A stretch of DNA of 64,000 nucleotides, from assembly GCA_938008435.1 (NCBI GenBank), contig CALLKK010000009.1:124001-188000 (forward strand). The letters run 5' to 3'. This document shows, one piece after another, positions 1 through 7,316 of the stretch (the first letter of the stretch is position 1; each line of letters begins with the position of its first letter). The notes under the pieces are model-generated. The model searched no databases. It was not told the DNA's origin and worked only from the letters and a program-made list of their open reading frames with translations. A program made the position numbers and the translations under genes. This DNA is from an uncultured Steroidobacter sp. (GTDB taxonomy: Bacteria; Pseudomonadota; Gammaproteobacteria; Steroidobacterales; Steroidobacteraceae).

Positions 1-348
1 GAGCCCGAGCGCGGCCGCGGTCACCAGGAACATGGCCTGCAGCTCGATCGCCCAGCCGCCTTGATTGTTGAGCGCGGCGATCTGGCCCATGTGCACGAGA
101 CCGATCGCGAACAGCATATTGATGACAATGATCCACGCGCCCACCCGCGAATAGAACCCGAGGATCACGAGCAGCGGCGCCACGACTTCGCCGACATAGA
201 CGCCGAAGGCGAGAAATCCGGGCAGGCCGGCCTTGCTCAGCATGGCGGAAATGCCGCCGACGCCCGCGATGAGCTTGTGAATGCCGTGCAGGAGAATGGT
301 GCCGCCGAGCACGAGCCTGAGCAGCAGGCGTCCGATGTCGTTTCCCAT
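1..348 (-). CDS. DoxX family membrane protein (partial, C-terminus off the window)
   Basis: The reverse strand reads an open frame from an ATG at 348 down to base 1 without a stop, 116 residues visible. It begins MGNDIGRLLLRLVLGG and has the DoxX hallmarks: an N-terminal helix followed by HGIHKL, then a G-rich loop and YVGEVVAPLLVILGF, giving about four membrane helices. DoxX proteins are small four-helix inner-membrane proteins; some are linked to thiosulfate or redox stress, but most have no assigned role, so I infer only membrane location. It is divergent from the EF-hand gene, with 149 bp between the starts. Family assignment is good; function is unknown. Confidence 0.8.
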   Translation of the reverse strand, partial: MGNDIGRLLLRLVLGGTILLHGIHKLIAGVGGISAMLSKAGLPGFLAFGVYVGEVVAPLLVILGFYSRVGAWIIVINMLFAIGLVHMGQIAALNNQGGWAIELQAMFLVTAAALGL

Positions 349-497
349 GTGAGCGCTCTCTTTGTGTATCGACAATTGCGCAAATGCGCGCGACGACAAG
401 CGTGCTTGCGCGCCGACGGCATCGTCAAGCTGCGCGCGTGTCAACGTATTGCGCGAAGGGACGCTATGAGGACTGCATCACAGTCAAGGAGGCTCGT

Positions 498-929
498 ATG
501 TCGATTCGGATGCTGATTGCCGCAGCCCTCGTTCTTGCCGCCACGCACGCGCTCGCGCAGCAGCGCGAGCTCTTGTCCGAGCGCATTGCACGGATGGACA
601 CCAATCGCGACGGCCTGATCTCGAAGGACGAATTCGTCGCGGCGCGCACCGCCGCCTTCGCCGAACGCGATCGCAATGGCGATGGCCAGCTTGACAGCCG
701 CGACATCCCCAGGCGGCTCGCGCGACGCATGGGCACGCGTCTGACGAGCGCTCAGGCGCAGATGGACTCAGACGGCGACGGCAAGATCAGCAAAGAAGAA
801 TTCGTCGAAGCCGGCGTGCGCCTGTTCGAGCGCGCCGATGCGAACGGCGATGGCGTGCTCGACAGTGCCGAGATCGCTTTATTGCAGGAGGCCCTCACGG
901 AGCGCACACAGCTACGTCGACCGCGGTGA
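498..929 (+). CDS. Secreted EF-hand calcium-binding protein
   Basis: A 143-residue protein with a signal peptide (hydrophobic residues 4-18, likely cleavage after ALA at 20) and four EF-hand loops. These start at D34 (DTNRDGLISKDE), D58 (DRNGDGQLDSRD), D90 (DSDGDGKISKEE) and D114 (DANGDGVLDSAE). Loops 1, 3 and 4 have the full Ca-ligand pattern with Glu at position 12; loop 2 ends in Asp. The frame is open further upstream, but ATG 498 follows an AAGGAGG box at the right spacing and begins the signal peptide. Such proteins are periplasmic or secreted Ca2+ buffers or sensors; no partner can be read from the neighbours. Confidence 0.88.
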   Translation: MSIRMLIAAALVLAATHALAQQRELLSERIARMDTNRDGLISKDEFVAARTAAFAERDRNGDGQLDSRDIPRRLARRMGTRLTSAQAQMDSDGDGKISKEEFVEAGVRLFERADANGDGVLDSAEIALLQEALTERTQLRRPR

Positions 930-966
930 GGAGTAACGGAACCTACACGCGGGCATAGCGCTTGAA

Positions 967-1003
967 TCTGGGCTGAAGGCGGTAGGCGGCAGTCTGTAGG
1001 ACA
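967..1003. repeat. Degenerate heptad repeat (array K)
   Basis: A run of 7-bp phrases GGCTGAA, GGCGGTA, GGCGGCA, GTCTGTA begins at 971. They match the TAGGCTG-type phrases of the larger arrays elsewhere in the window. No palindromic core is attached, so this looks like a decayed or minimal copy. Confidence 0.5.
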
Positions 1004-1078
1004 GAAACCGTTGCGCCCAGCGCGTACGACGCGTGCTCGAGGGCGTGCTCTCCTACCGCCTCAAACCAGGACACCGCC

Positions 1079-1246
1079 ATGAACAAGCCGAGATCAGTGC
1101 CGACTTCGCGCGTCATCGCGAGCAGGCGCCTCACATTCACGGCGGGCATCGTCTGTCTGGTCATGCTGCTATGCGGCTGCCGGCGACCGCCGCAGCCCGA
1201 GCCGACGCGCGACCCGCCTGCACCGCAGACGCAACGATTGCGATGA
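1079..1246 (+). CDS. Very small lipoprotein, 55 aa
   Basis: ATG 1079 opens a 55-codon frame ending at TGA 1246. It has a basic N-terminus (MNKPRSVPTSRVIASRR), a hydrophobic stretch (residues 19-32) and a lipobox-like LLCGC with Cys34 as the probable lipidated residue. A short Pro-rich tail (RRPPQPEPTRDPPAPQ) follows. Tail-only lipoproteins of this kind are common and usually uncharacterised. There is no strong Shine-Dalgarno sequence. The gene is inferred from the lipoprotein signal, so a chance frame remains possible. Confidence 0.5.
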   Translation: MNKPRSVPTSRVIASRRLTFTAGIVCLVMLLCGCRRPPQPEPTRDPPAPQTQRLR

Positions 1247-1292
1247 CCCAAGCGTTACGAGCGGTGACGTACGCACCGCGGAGGGCCGAACC

Positions 1293-1472
1293 ATGAAAGC
1301 CAAGCAAACCAAACGGACATCGCGATCGACAACGAAACGCACCGGCTCGAGCACGCACATGCTGCACAGCCCCTCGCAGCGGCAAGCTCGCGGCGGCACG
1401 AGCAAAGCCGAGCGTCGCTCGCGCACGTTGCGACGGCCCGAGCATGATGCGGACTTCGAGCTGCCGATCTGA
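1293..1472 (+). CDS. Small basic hypothetical protein, 59 aa
   Basis: ATG 1293 follows GCGGAGGG, a plausible ribosome binding site, and opens a 59-codon frame to TGA 1472. The product is strongly basic and Ser/Thr-rich (MKAKQTKRTSRSTTKRTG, later RRSRTLRRPEHD), with no membrane segment or recognised domain. It may be a nucleic-acid-binding or ribosome-associated microprotein, but that is only composition-based inference. It ends seven bases before the chrA stop on the other strand. I do not recognise it. Confidence 0.4.
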   Translation: MKAKQTKRTSRSTTKRTGSSTHMLHSPSQRQARGGTSKAERRSRTLRRPEHDADFELPI

Positions 1473-1478
1473 AGGCCC

Positions 1479-2654
1479 TCACAATACCGTCAGCAGCGAC
1501 GCGCCGACGCACCAGAGCAGCACGAACAAGACCGACGTGCGCTTGTACGCGAGCAGCACGAAACCAACGAGTGCGATCCCCGCATCGCTTGTCGATGTGA
1601 TGCTGCTCGTCCATACCGGGTCGTACCAGGCCGCCGCCAGAATGCCGAGCACCGCTGCGTTGATGCCGGCCACCGCGCTCAACGCACGCGGATGCGCCAC
1701 GATGCGTTGCCAAAGCGGCAGCAATGCGGCCATCAGCACGAGCCCAGGCAGAAAGATCGCAACGAGGCTCACCGATGCGCCTGCGATGCTCGTCGGCACC
1801 GCATCGAGCCGCGCGCCGAGATACGCCGCTACGGAAAACATCGGCCCCGGCACGGCCTGCGCCGCCCCGTAGCCCGCGAGGAACTCGTGATGATCGATCC
1901 AGCCGGGATTCACAACGGCTTCTTCAAGCAGCGGCAGCACGACATGCGCACCGCCGAACACCAATGCCCCGGAACGATAGAACGCTTTCGCAGCAGCAAT
2001 CAGCTGCGGCAGGTGCGCATCGGACAGGAACGCTACAGCAAGCAGGATGACGTACAGCGCCAGCAACCCGAAAGAAGCGCCGAGCCGATAACGCACCGCC
2101 AGCACAACCTGCGAGCCGGCACCGTCGCCGCGGCACAGAAAGGTGCCGAGCAGCGCACCCGCCGCAACGACTGCGAGCTGCACGAGCGTCGAGCCGGCGT
2201 ACAGCGTGAGCAGAGCGGCGGCGCCTGCGATGAGCCAACGCCGCACATCCGGCGCAAGCCGCGGCGCCATCGTTACGACGCCGTGCGCAACGACCGCCAC
2301 GGCGACCAGCTTGAAGCCATGCAAGATCGCGTTGCCCATGACGCTGTCGAAGCGAGGCATCAGCTGCGCGAATACGAACATGAGCAGCGCCGACGGCAGC
2401 GTGAAGCCGACGAATGCCGCCAGCGCACCGGGCGCACCCGCACGGAGCAGCCCGAGCGCAAATCCGACCTGACTGCTCGCGGGACCCGGCAAGAACTGCG
2501 AGATGGCGACGAGCTGCGCATACTGCGCATCGTCGACCCAGCGGCGCCGTGCGACGAGCTCGCGATGAAAATAACCGATGTGCGCGATCGGCCCGCCAAA
2601 CGAACGCAGGCCGAGCTTCAAGAAGACGACGAAAACCTCGAGCGCAGCGTTCAC
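1479..2654 (-). CDS. chrA: Chromate transporter ChrA (long-chain CHR family)
   Basis: A 391-residue polytopic protein with two homologous halves, as in the long-chain CHR family of CrO4(2-) efflux pumps. The first half carries FLKLGLRSFGGPIAHIG and QFLPGPASSQ. The second carries FYRSGALVFGGAHVVLPLL and AAQAVPGPMFSVAAYLG. The GGP/GGAH and PGP motifs are the family signatures. The frame is open far upstream, but homology begins at the GTG at 2654 (MNAALEVFVVFLKLG), which overlaps the TGA of the upstream P-type ATPase as GTGA. That implies translational coupling. Inferred role is inner-membrane export of chromate; a related oxyanion cannot be excluded. Confidence 0.9.
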   Translation of the reverse strand: MNAALEVFVVFLKLGLRSFGGPIAHIGYFHRELVARRRWVDDAQYAQLVAISQFLPGPASSQVGFALGLLRAGAPGALAAFVGFTLPSALLMFVFAQLMPRFDSVMGNAILHGFKLVAVAVVAHGVVTMAPRLAPDVRRWLIAGAAALLTLYAGSTLVQLAVVAAGALLGTFLCRGDGAGSQVVLAVRYRLGASFGLLALYVILLAVAFLSDAHLPQLIAAAKAFYRSGALVFGGAHVVLPLLEEAVVNPGWIDHHEFLAGYGAAQAVPGPMFSVAAYLGARLDAVPTSIAGASVSLVAIFLPGLVLMAALLPLWQRIVAHPRALSAVAGINAAVLGILAAAWYDPVWTSSITSTSDAGIALVGFVLLAYKRTSVLFVLLWCVGASLLTVL

Positions 2655-5005
2655 GAACGCGACTGCCCCATCAGCCTCAGCGCGTTCGTGATGACCGACA
2701 CTGACGAGAAGCTCATTGCCGCTGCGGCGATCATCGGCGACAGCAACAAACCCAGGAACGGATACAACGCGCCCGCCGCGATCGGCACGCCGAGCGCGTT
2801 GTAGACGAAGGCGAATGCGAGATTCTGGCGCATGTTCTTGACGGTCGCGGCCGAGATCGCGCGTGCCCGAGCAATGCCGCGCAAGTCGCCTTTGACGAGC
2901 GTGACCTGTGCGCTGCTCATGGCCACGTCGGTGCCATGCCCCATTGCGATCCCGACATCGGCCCTCGCCAGCGCCGGCGCATCGTTGATTCCATCGCCCG
3001 CCATACCGACCACGTGACCTGCACGTTGCAAGCGTTCCACCAGCGCGAGTTTGTCGGCCGGCGTCATTTCGCCGTATGCCTCGTCGATCGACAAGCGCCG
3101 CGCGACGGCAAGGGCCGTGGTCGACCCATCGCCGCTCGCCATCACGACGCGCACGCCCGCGCGGCGCAACGCATCGAGCGCATCGTTGGTCGTGGCCTTG
3201 ATCGGATCCGACACGGCGAACATGCCGAGCAAGCGCCCTTCGCACGCCAGGAACATCACGCTGCTGCCCTGCTCGCGTTCCTGCTCGGCGCGTTCCACGA
3301 GCGGCGAAAGGTCGACCTGCTCTCGTTTCATGAGCAGCGTATTACCCAATGCGACGGGACGACCTTCGACCGTGCCGCGCACACCGATGCCCGATGACGA
3401 TTCGAACGATTGCACGGCCGAGAGCGCAAGTCCGCGCTCGCGGGCCGCTGCAACGATGGCTGCAGCTAGGGGATGCTCGCTGCCTTGGTCGAGGCTCGCC
3501 GCTAGACGCAGCACCTCCTCTTCGCTGTGACCGGACGCCGCGACGACCGCGGTGAGCTTCGGCTTGCCCTCCGTCAGCGTGCCGGTCTTGTCGACGATGA
3601 GCACGTCGAGCTCGCGCATGCGTTCGATCGCCGCAGCGTCCCTGAAGAGCACGCCTTGGGCAGCCGCACGCGCAGTGGCCACCATGATCGACATCGGCGT
3701 GGCCAAGCCGAGTGCGCACGGACAGGCGATGATGAGCACCGCCACGGCATTGATGACGCCGAATTGCCAGCCGCGTTCGCCGCCGAAGAAGCCCCACGCG
3801 AGCAGCGCAACGACGGCGACCGCGATCACGGCGACGACGAAATAACCCGAGACGCGATCGGCAAGGCGCTGCAACGGCGCTTTCGAGCGCTGCGCTTCGG
3901 CCACCATCTGGACGATGCGCGCGAGCACCGTCTCGGATCCGACGCGCTCGGAACGCATGACGAGACTGCCGCTCGTGTTGAGCGTGGCACCGATGAGCTT
4001 GTCGCCGGGACGCTTGGTGACCGGAACCGCTTCCCCTGTCAGCATCGACTCGTCGACGGCGCTCGTTCCCTCGATGACCACGCCATCGACCGGCACTTTC
4101 TCGCCGGGTCGGATGCGCAGCCGATCGCCGACGCGCACGCGCTCGAGCGGAACGTCTTCCTCGCGACCGTCCTCGCCGATCCGGCGCGCGGTCTTCGGCG
4201 CCAGGCCGAGCAACGCCTTGATGGCGGCACTCGTGCGCGAGCGCGCTTTGAGCTCCAGGATCTGACCGAACAACGTGAGCGAGATGATGACTGCCGCCGC
4301 TTCGTAGTACACCGCCATTCGTCCGTGCGCCTTGAAGCTCTCGGGGAAGACCTGCGGCGCTACGGTTGCGACGAGACTGTAGAGAAAGGCGGCGGACGTA
4401 CCGAGACCGATCAGCGTCCACATGTTGGGGCTGCGCTGCAGGATCGACTGCACGCCGCGCGCGAAGAACGGTGCGCCGGCCCAGAGCACGAGCGGCAGCG
4501 TGAGCACGAGCTCGAGCCAGCTCTGCGCGTCCATGTTCATGAGCCCCAAGCGATGTCCGAACATCGCGAGCACGACGATGACGATCGTCAGCGGCAACGT
4601 CCACCAGAAACGACGGCGAAAGTCGACGAGCTCGGGATTCTCTTCGGCATCCGCGAGCGTCGGCAGTAGCGGCTCGAGCGCCATGCCGCACTTGGGACAA
4701 TGGCCCGGTCGATCCTGACGGATCTCAGGATCCATCGGGCATGTATACACCGTCCCCTGCGGCGCAGCCGGTACTTCCTCTTGCGGCTGCGGCTTCAGAT
4801 ACTTCTGCGGATCGGCAACGAACTTGGTACGACACCCCGCGCAGCAGAAGTAATACGTCGTGCCGGCGTGCTCGGCGCGATGCGGCGAGCTGGGCTTGAC
4901 CGTCATGCCGCAAACGGGATCGACGAAGCGAGCACCGTCCTCATCGCGTGTCGATGAGGAATGCCCGTGCGCTCCATGGCCATGAGCCGAATGATCGTGT
5001 TGCAT
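2651..5005 (-). CDS. copA: Cu(I)-translocating P1B-type ATPase with YHS and heavy-metal-binding N-terminus
   Basis: A 784-residue protein from ATG 5005. In order it has a His-rich leader (MQHDHSAHGHGAHGHSSS), a YHS domain (DPVCGMTV to FCCAGC), a short heavy-metal-binding domain (YTCPMDPEIR to CPKCGM), and the P-type core. The core has CPC in the membrane (C428-P429-C430), the phosphorylated DKTGTLTEG (D472), an SEHPLAAAI nucleotide-binding motif, and GDGINDAPAL at 670. YN in the penultimate helix and MSFSSVSV in the last are the Cu(I)-site signature of P1B-1 pumps. Classical MxCxxC HMA domains are absent. An upstream Met 23 codons earlier is less likely because homology starts at the His-rich leader. 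It is coupled to chrA. Confidence 0.9.
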   Translation of the reverse strand: MQHDHSAHGHGAHGHSSSTRDEDGARFVDPVCGMTVKPSSPHRAEHAGTTYYFCCAGCRTKFVADPQKYLKPQPQEEVPAAPQGTVYTCPMDPEIRQDRPGHCPKCGMALEPLLPTLADAEENPELVDFRRRFWWTLPLTIVIVVLAMFGHRLGLMNMDAQSWLELVLTLPLVLWAGAPFFARGVQSILQRSPNMWTLIGLGTSAAFLYSLVATVAPQVFPESFKAHGRMAVYYEAAAVIISLTLFGQILELKARSRTSAAIKALLGLAPKTARRIGEDGREEDVPLERVRVGDRLRIRPGEKVPVDGVVIEGTSAVDESMLTGEAVPVTKRPGDKLIGATLNTSGSLVMRSERVGSETVLARIVQMVAEAQRSKAPLQRLADRVSGYFVVAVIAVAVVALLAWGFFGGERGWQFGVINAVAVLIIACPCALGLATPMSIMVATARAAAQGVLFRDAAAIERMRELDVLIVDKTGTLTEGKPKLTAVVAASGHSEEEVLRLAASLDQGSEHPLAAAIVAAARERGLALSAVQSFESSSGIGVRGTVEGRPVALGNTLLMKREQVDLSPLVERAEQEREQGSSVMFLACEGRLLGMFAVSDPIKATTNDALDALRRAGVRVVMASGDGSTTALAVARRLSIDEAYGEMTPADKLALVERLQRAGHVVGMAGDGINDAPALARADVGIAMGHGTDVAMSSAQVTLVKGDLRGIARARAISAATVKNMRQNLAFAFVYNALGVPIAAGALYPFLGLLLSPMIAAAAMSFSSVSVITNALRLMGQSRS

Positions 5006-5186
5006 ACTCGTAGAGGATAGCCTCGGGCGGGCACTGCCGCTCGCCATTTCGGCTGCCGCCATGCAACCGCGCATCGCCCGTCGCGTTATCTACATGATGT
5101 TAGCGGCGGGACGCATCGATCCCAACGGCTCGCAAGGTGTTGTGCGTACGCGCCGCAAACCAAAGCCGTGACAGAATCAGAACTGC

Positions 5187-6071
5187 ATGAAACCACTCGT
5201 CTACGCTTTTCCGGATAGTGAAACTTTTGCGCGCCGGCTGGTCGAGGCGCTGGCAGCAAGCTACGCCACGCTGTCGTGGCGACGCTTTCCCGACCGCGAG
5301 TCGCTCGTCACGCTGCAAGGCGAGTGCCGCGGACGCACCGTCATCATCGTGTGCACGCTGTCCGAGGCCGACACGAAAACGCTGCCGCTTTATTTCGCGG
5401 CGGCCACCGCACGCGAGCTCGGCGCAACGCAGGTCGGGCTCGTAGCGCCGTATCTTGCCTACATGCGTCAGGACCACCGCTTTGGCGACGGCCAAGCACG
5501 CAGCGCGCATCACTATGCCAAGCTGCTCTCGAGCGCATTCGACTGGCTCGTCACCGTCGATCCGCATCTACATCGCATCGCCGCGCTCGATGAGATCTAC
5601 TCGATTCCGACGCATACCGTGAGCGCGATGCCGGCAGTCGCCGAATGGATACGCACGCATATCGCCGATCCCATCGTTATCGGCCCGGATAGCGAAAGCA
5701 GTCAGTGGGTCGAACCCGTCGCACGGTCGCTCGGAACACCCTCGATCGTGCTCGAGAAAGTCCGCCGCGGCGATCGCGACGTCAGCGTGAGCGCGCTCGA
5801 TGTAACGCGCGTGCGGGGCCGCAACCCTGTGGTAGTCGACGACATCGCCTCCTCGGGACGTACTTTCATCGAGGTCGTCAAGCAATTGTCTGCCGCGGGC
5901 ATTCACGACGTGACTTGTATCGCCGTCCACGCCCTCTTCGCCGACGATGCCATGGAGCAACTACGCGGCGCGGGCGCGCGACGCATCGTCTCGACGAATA
6001 CCGTGCCGCACGAGACGAATGAGATCGATGTGCTGTCGCTAGTAGCCGAGGCTGTGGGCTCTAGGCTGTAG
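5187..6071 (+). CDS. Ribose-phosphate pyrophosphokinase-like protein (PRPP synthetase family)
   Basis: A 294-residue protein of the PRPP synthetase fold: N-terminal phosphoribosyltransferase-like half, a flexible loop YMRQDHRF (92-99), then the PRPP-binding loop VVVDDIASSGRT (216-226, with D218 and D219). The family makes PRPP from ribose-5-phosphate and ATP in the cytosol. The sequence is shorter and more divergent than the canonical 315-residue Prs, so it may be a paralogue with a dedicated role. The last codons (AVGSRL, stop) lie in TAGGCTG-type heptads, so the TAG stop at 6069-6071 belongs to the downstream repeat array. Confidence 0.78.
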   Translation: MKPLVYAFPDSETFARRLVEALAASYATLSWRRFPDRESLVTLQGECRGRTVIIVCTLSEADTKTLPLYFAAATARELGATQVGLVAPYLAYMRQDHRFGDGQARSAHHYAKLLSSAFDWLVTVDPHLHRIAALDEIYSIPTHTVSAMPAVAEWIRTHIADPIVIGPDSESSQWVEPVARSLGTPSIVLEKVRRGDRDVSVSALDVTRVRGRNPVVVDDIASSGRTFIEVVKQLSAAGIHDVTCIAVHALFADDAMEQLRGAGARRIVSTNTVPHETNEIDVLSLVAEAVGSRL

Positions 6072-6378
6072 GCGGTAGCAAGCGCGCGCAGCGCGCCCTT
6101 CTGACCGTAGCCTGTAGCCCGTAGCCCGTAGCCCGTAGTCCGTAGCCTTTCCCTGACCAGCGTCCGTTCTTGCGCTGGAGGCGGGAGGCTGGAGCAAGAC
6201 GCACGCAGCGCGCACTCTTCTGCCCGTAGCCTGTAGCCCGTAGTCCGTAGCCTTTTCCCGACCAGCGTCCGTTCTTGCGCTGGAGACGGGAGGCTGGAGC
6301 AAGACGCGCGCAGTGCGCGCCCTTCTGGCCGCAGCCTGTAGCCCGTAGTCCGTAGCCCTTTTCCGGCCAGCTCCCGGC
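6050..6378. repeat. Heptad-repeat array A with two ~105-bp tandem units
   Basis: Begins inside the end of the PRPP-synthetase-like gene (GGCTGTG, GGCTCTA, GGCTGTA, GGCGGTA). A palindromic core (GCGCGCGCAGCGCGC near 6083) and runs of GTAGCCT/GTAGCCC/GTAGTCC follow. Two tandem units start at 6157 and 6262, a spacing of 105 bp. Each carries a CCAGCG-N10-CGCTGG hairpin, GGAGGCT heptads, CAAGACG, an alternating-GC palindrome, a CTTCTG junction and GTAGCCC heptads, ending in a TTTTC run before (C/G)GACCAG or GGCCAG. This array fills the 371-bp space before the riboswitch. Confidence 0.85.
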
Positions 6379-6442
6379 AACTCAAGGTCAGCGGGTTGCC
6401 CGCGGTAGCGGCCAACCCGCCGTCCGTGTATGCTCCCGCCCC

Positions 6443-6565
6443 GTCATTGGGGAGTAACCTCCTGCGGCGCTACGCCGCCGGGCTTACATCAACACACTTG
6501 GCCGGTTGGGCCATGGTGTAAGCGGCTTCAGTGCTTGGTGAGACCTTTGATCATGTCGTTCCGGT
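6443..6565 (+). promoter_or_regulatory. yybP-ykoY (manganese) riboswitch
   Basis: The leader of the downstream GDT1 gene has the conserved pieces of the yybP-ykoY Mn2+ riboswitch in order. These are ATTGGGGAGTAACCTCC near 6446, a GCGGCG/CGCCGC stem, TACATCAACACAC at 6485-6497, a closing GGTGTAAGC strand near 6515, and GTGAGACCTTTGA at 6538-6550. This class senses Mn2+ and sits upstream of Mn exporters, including TMEM165/GDT1-type proteins. The 3' expression-platform boundary is uncertain. A pyrimidine-rich TGTCCTCC stretch near 6592 could take part in it. Confidence 0.88.
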
Positions 6566-6619
6566 ATGGGCCGCGGACGGCGTGGTCAATTGTGTCCTCC
6601 GGCCCTGAACGCTTGAACG

Positions 6620-7180
6620 ATGGAAGCCTTCTTCATCTCCACCGCGTCCGTCGCGCTCGCCGAGATCGGCGACAAGACCCAACTCCTCGCGCTCGTGCTC
6701 GCGGCCCGCTTTCGCAAGCCGCTGCCGATCGTCGTCGGCATTCTAATCGCCACGTTGCTGAACCACGCGCTGGCCGGCGCCGTCGGCACCTGGGTCTCGC
6801 ACCTCGTCGGCGAGAACGCGATGAAATGGGTGCTCGGCATCTCGTTCATCGCCATGGCCGTTTGGATGCTGGTGCCGGATCGCTTGGAGGAGGAACGCGA
6901 ACCCGCTTCGCGCTTCGGCGTCTTCGCCACCACGCTCATTGCGTTCTTCCTGCTCGAGATGGGCGACAAGACACAGATCGCCACCGTGGCGCTCGCCGCG
7001 AAGTACGATGCGCTCGGCGCCGTCGTCGGCGGCACGACGCTCGGCATGATGATCGCGAACGTGCCGGCGGTTTTCTTCGGCGATGCAGCCGCCAAACGAT
7101 TAAACATAAAGTGGATGCAGCGCATCGCTGCCGCGATTTTTGCGGCGCTTGGCGTCCTGGTGCTGCTCAACACGCAGTGA
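6620..7180 (+). CDS. TMEM165/GDT1 (UPF0016) family Mn/Ca transporter
   Basis: A 186-residue membrane protein with the duplicated family signature: EIGDKTQ (E15) in the first half and EMGDKTQ (E113) in the second, each followed by a three-helix bundle. GDT1 proteins move Mn2+ or Ca2+ (exchange with H+) across membranes, and bacterial members export excess manganese. The yybP-ykoY riboswitch immediately upstream independently supports a manganese role and predicts induction by Mn2+. No strong ribosome binding site precedes ATG 6620. The gene is monocistronic and followed by a GC-rich hairpin. Confidence 0.9.
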   Translation: MEAFFISTASVALAEIGDKTQLLALVLAARFRKPLPIVVGILIATLLNHALAGAVGTWVSHLVGENAMKWVLGISFIAMAVWMLVPDRLEEEREPASRFGVFATTLIAFFLLEMGDKTQIATVALAAKYDALGAVVGGTTLGMMIANVPAVFFGDAAAKRLNIKWMQRIAAAIFAALGVLVLLNTQ

Positions 7181-7190
7181 CGGATGAAAC

Positions 7191-7214
7191 GACGCGCGCG
7201 ACGCGGCGCGCGTC
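7191..7214 (+). terminator. GC hairpin after the GDT1 gene
   Basis: Ten bases after the stop, GACGCGCGC (7191-7199) and GCGCGCGTC (7206-7214) form a perfect 9-bp stem with a 6-nt loop. No T-run follows, so it is at best a hairpin-type or 3'-end stabilising structure rather than a classical intrinsic terminator. Confidence 0.4.
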
Positions 7215-7316
7215 AACGCGCGTTGCTCTCGCATCGACACGCAGCGCGCGCCTTTCGCGCTTATCTTCCAGCGCACTCACATATATCATTGCGCGTACTG
7301 GGGAGACGTTTCGCTG

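Noticed and set aside
6050..6378. CRISPR-like regularity of array A
   Set aside because: The repeats are 7-bp phrases that vary, with no constant 25-40 bp repeat and no unique spacers; no cas genes are present.
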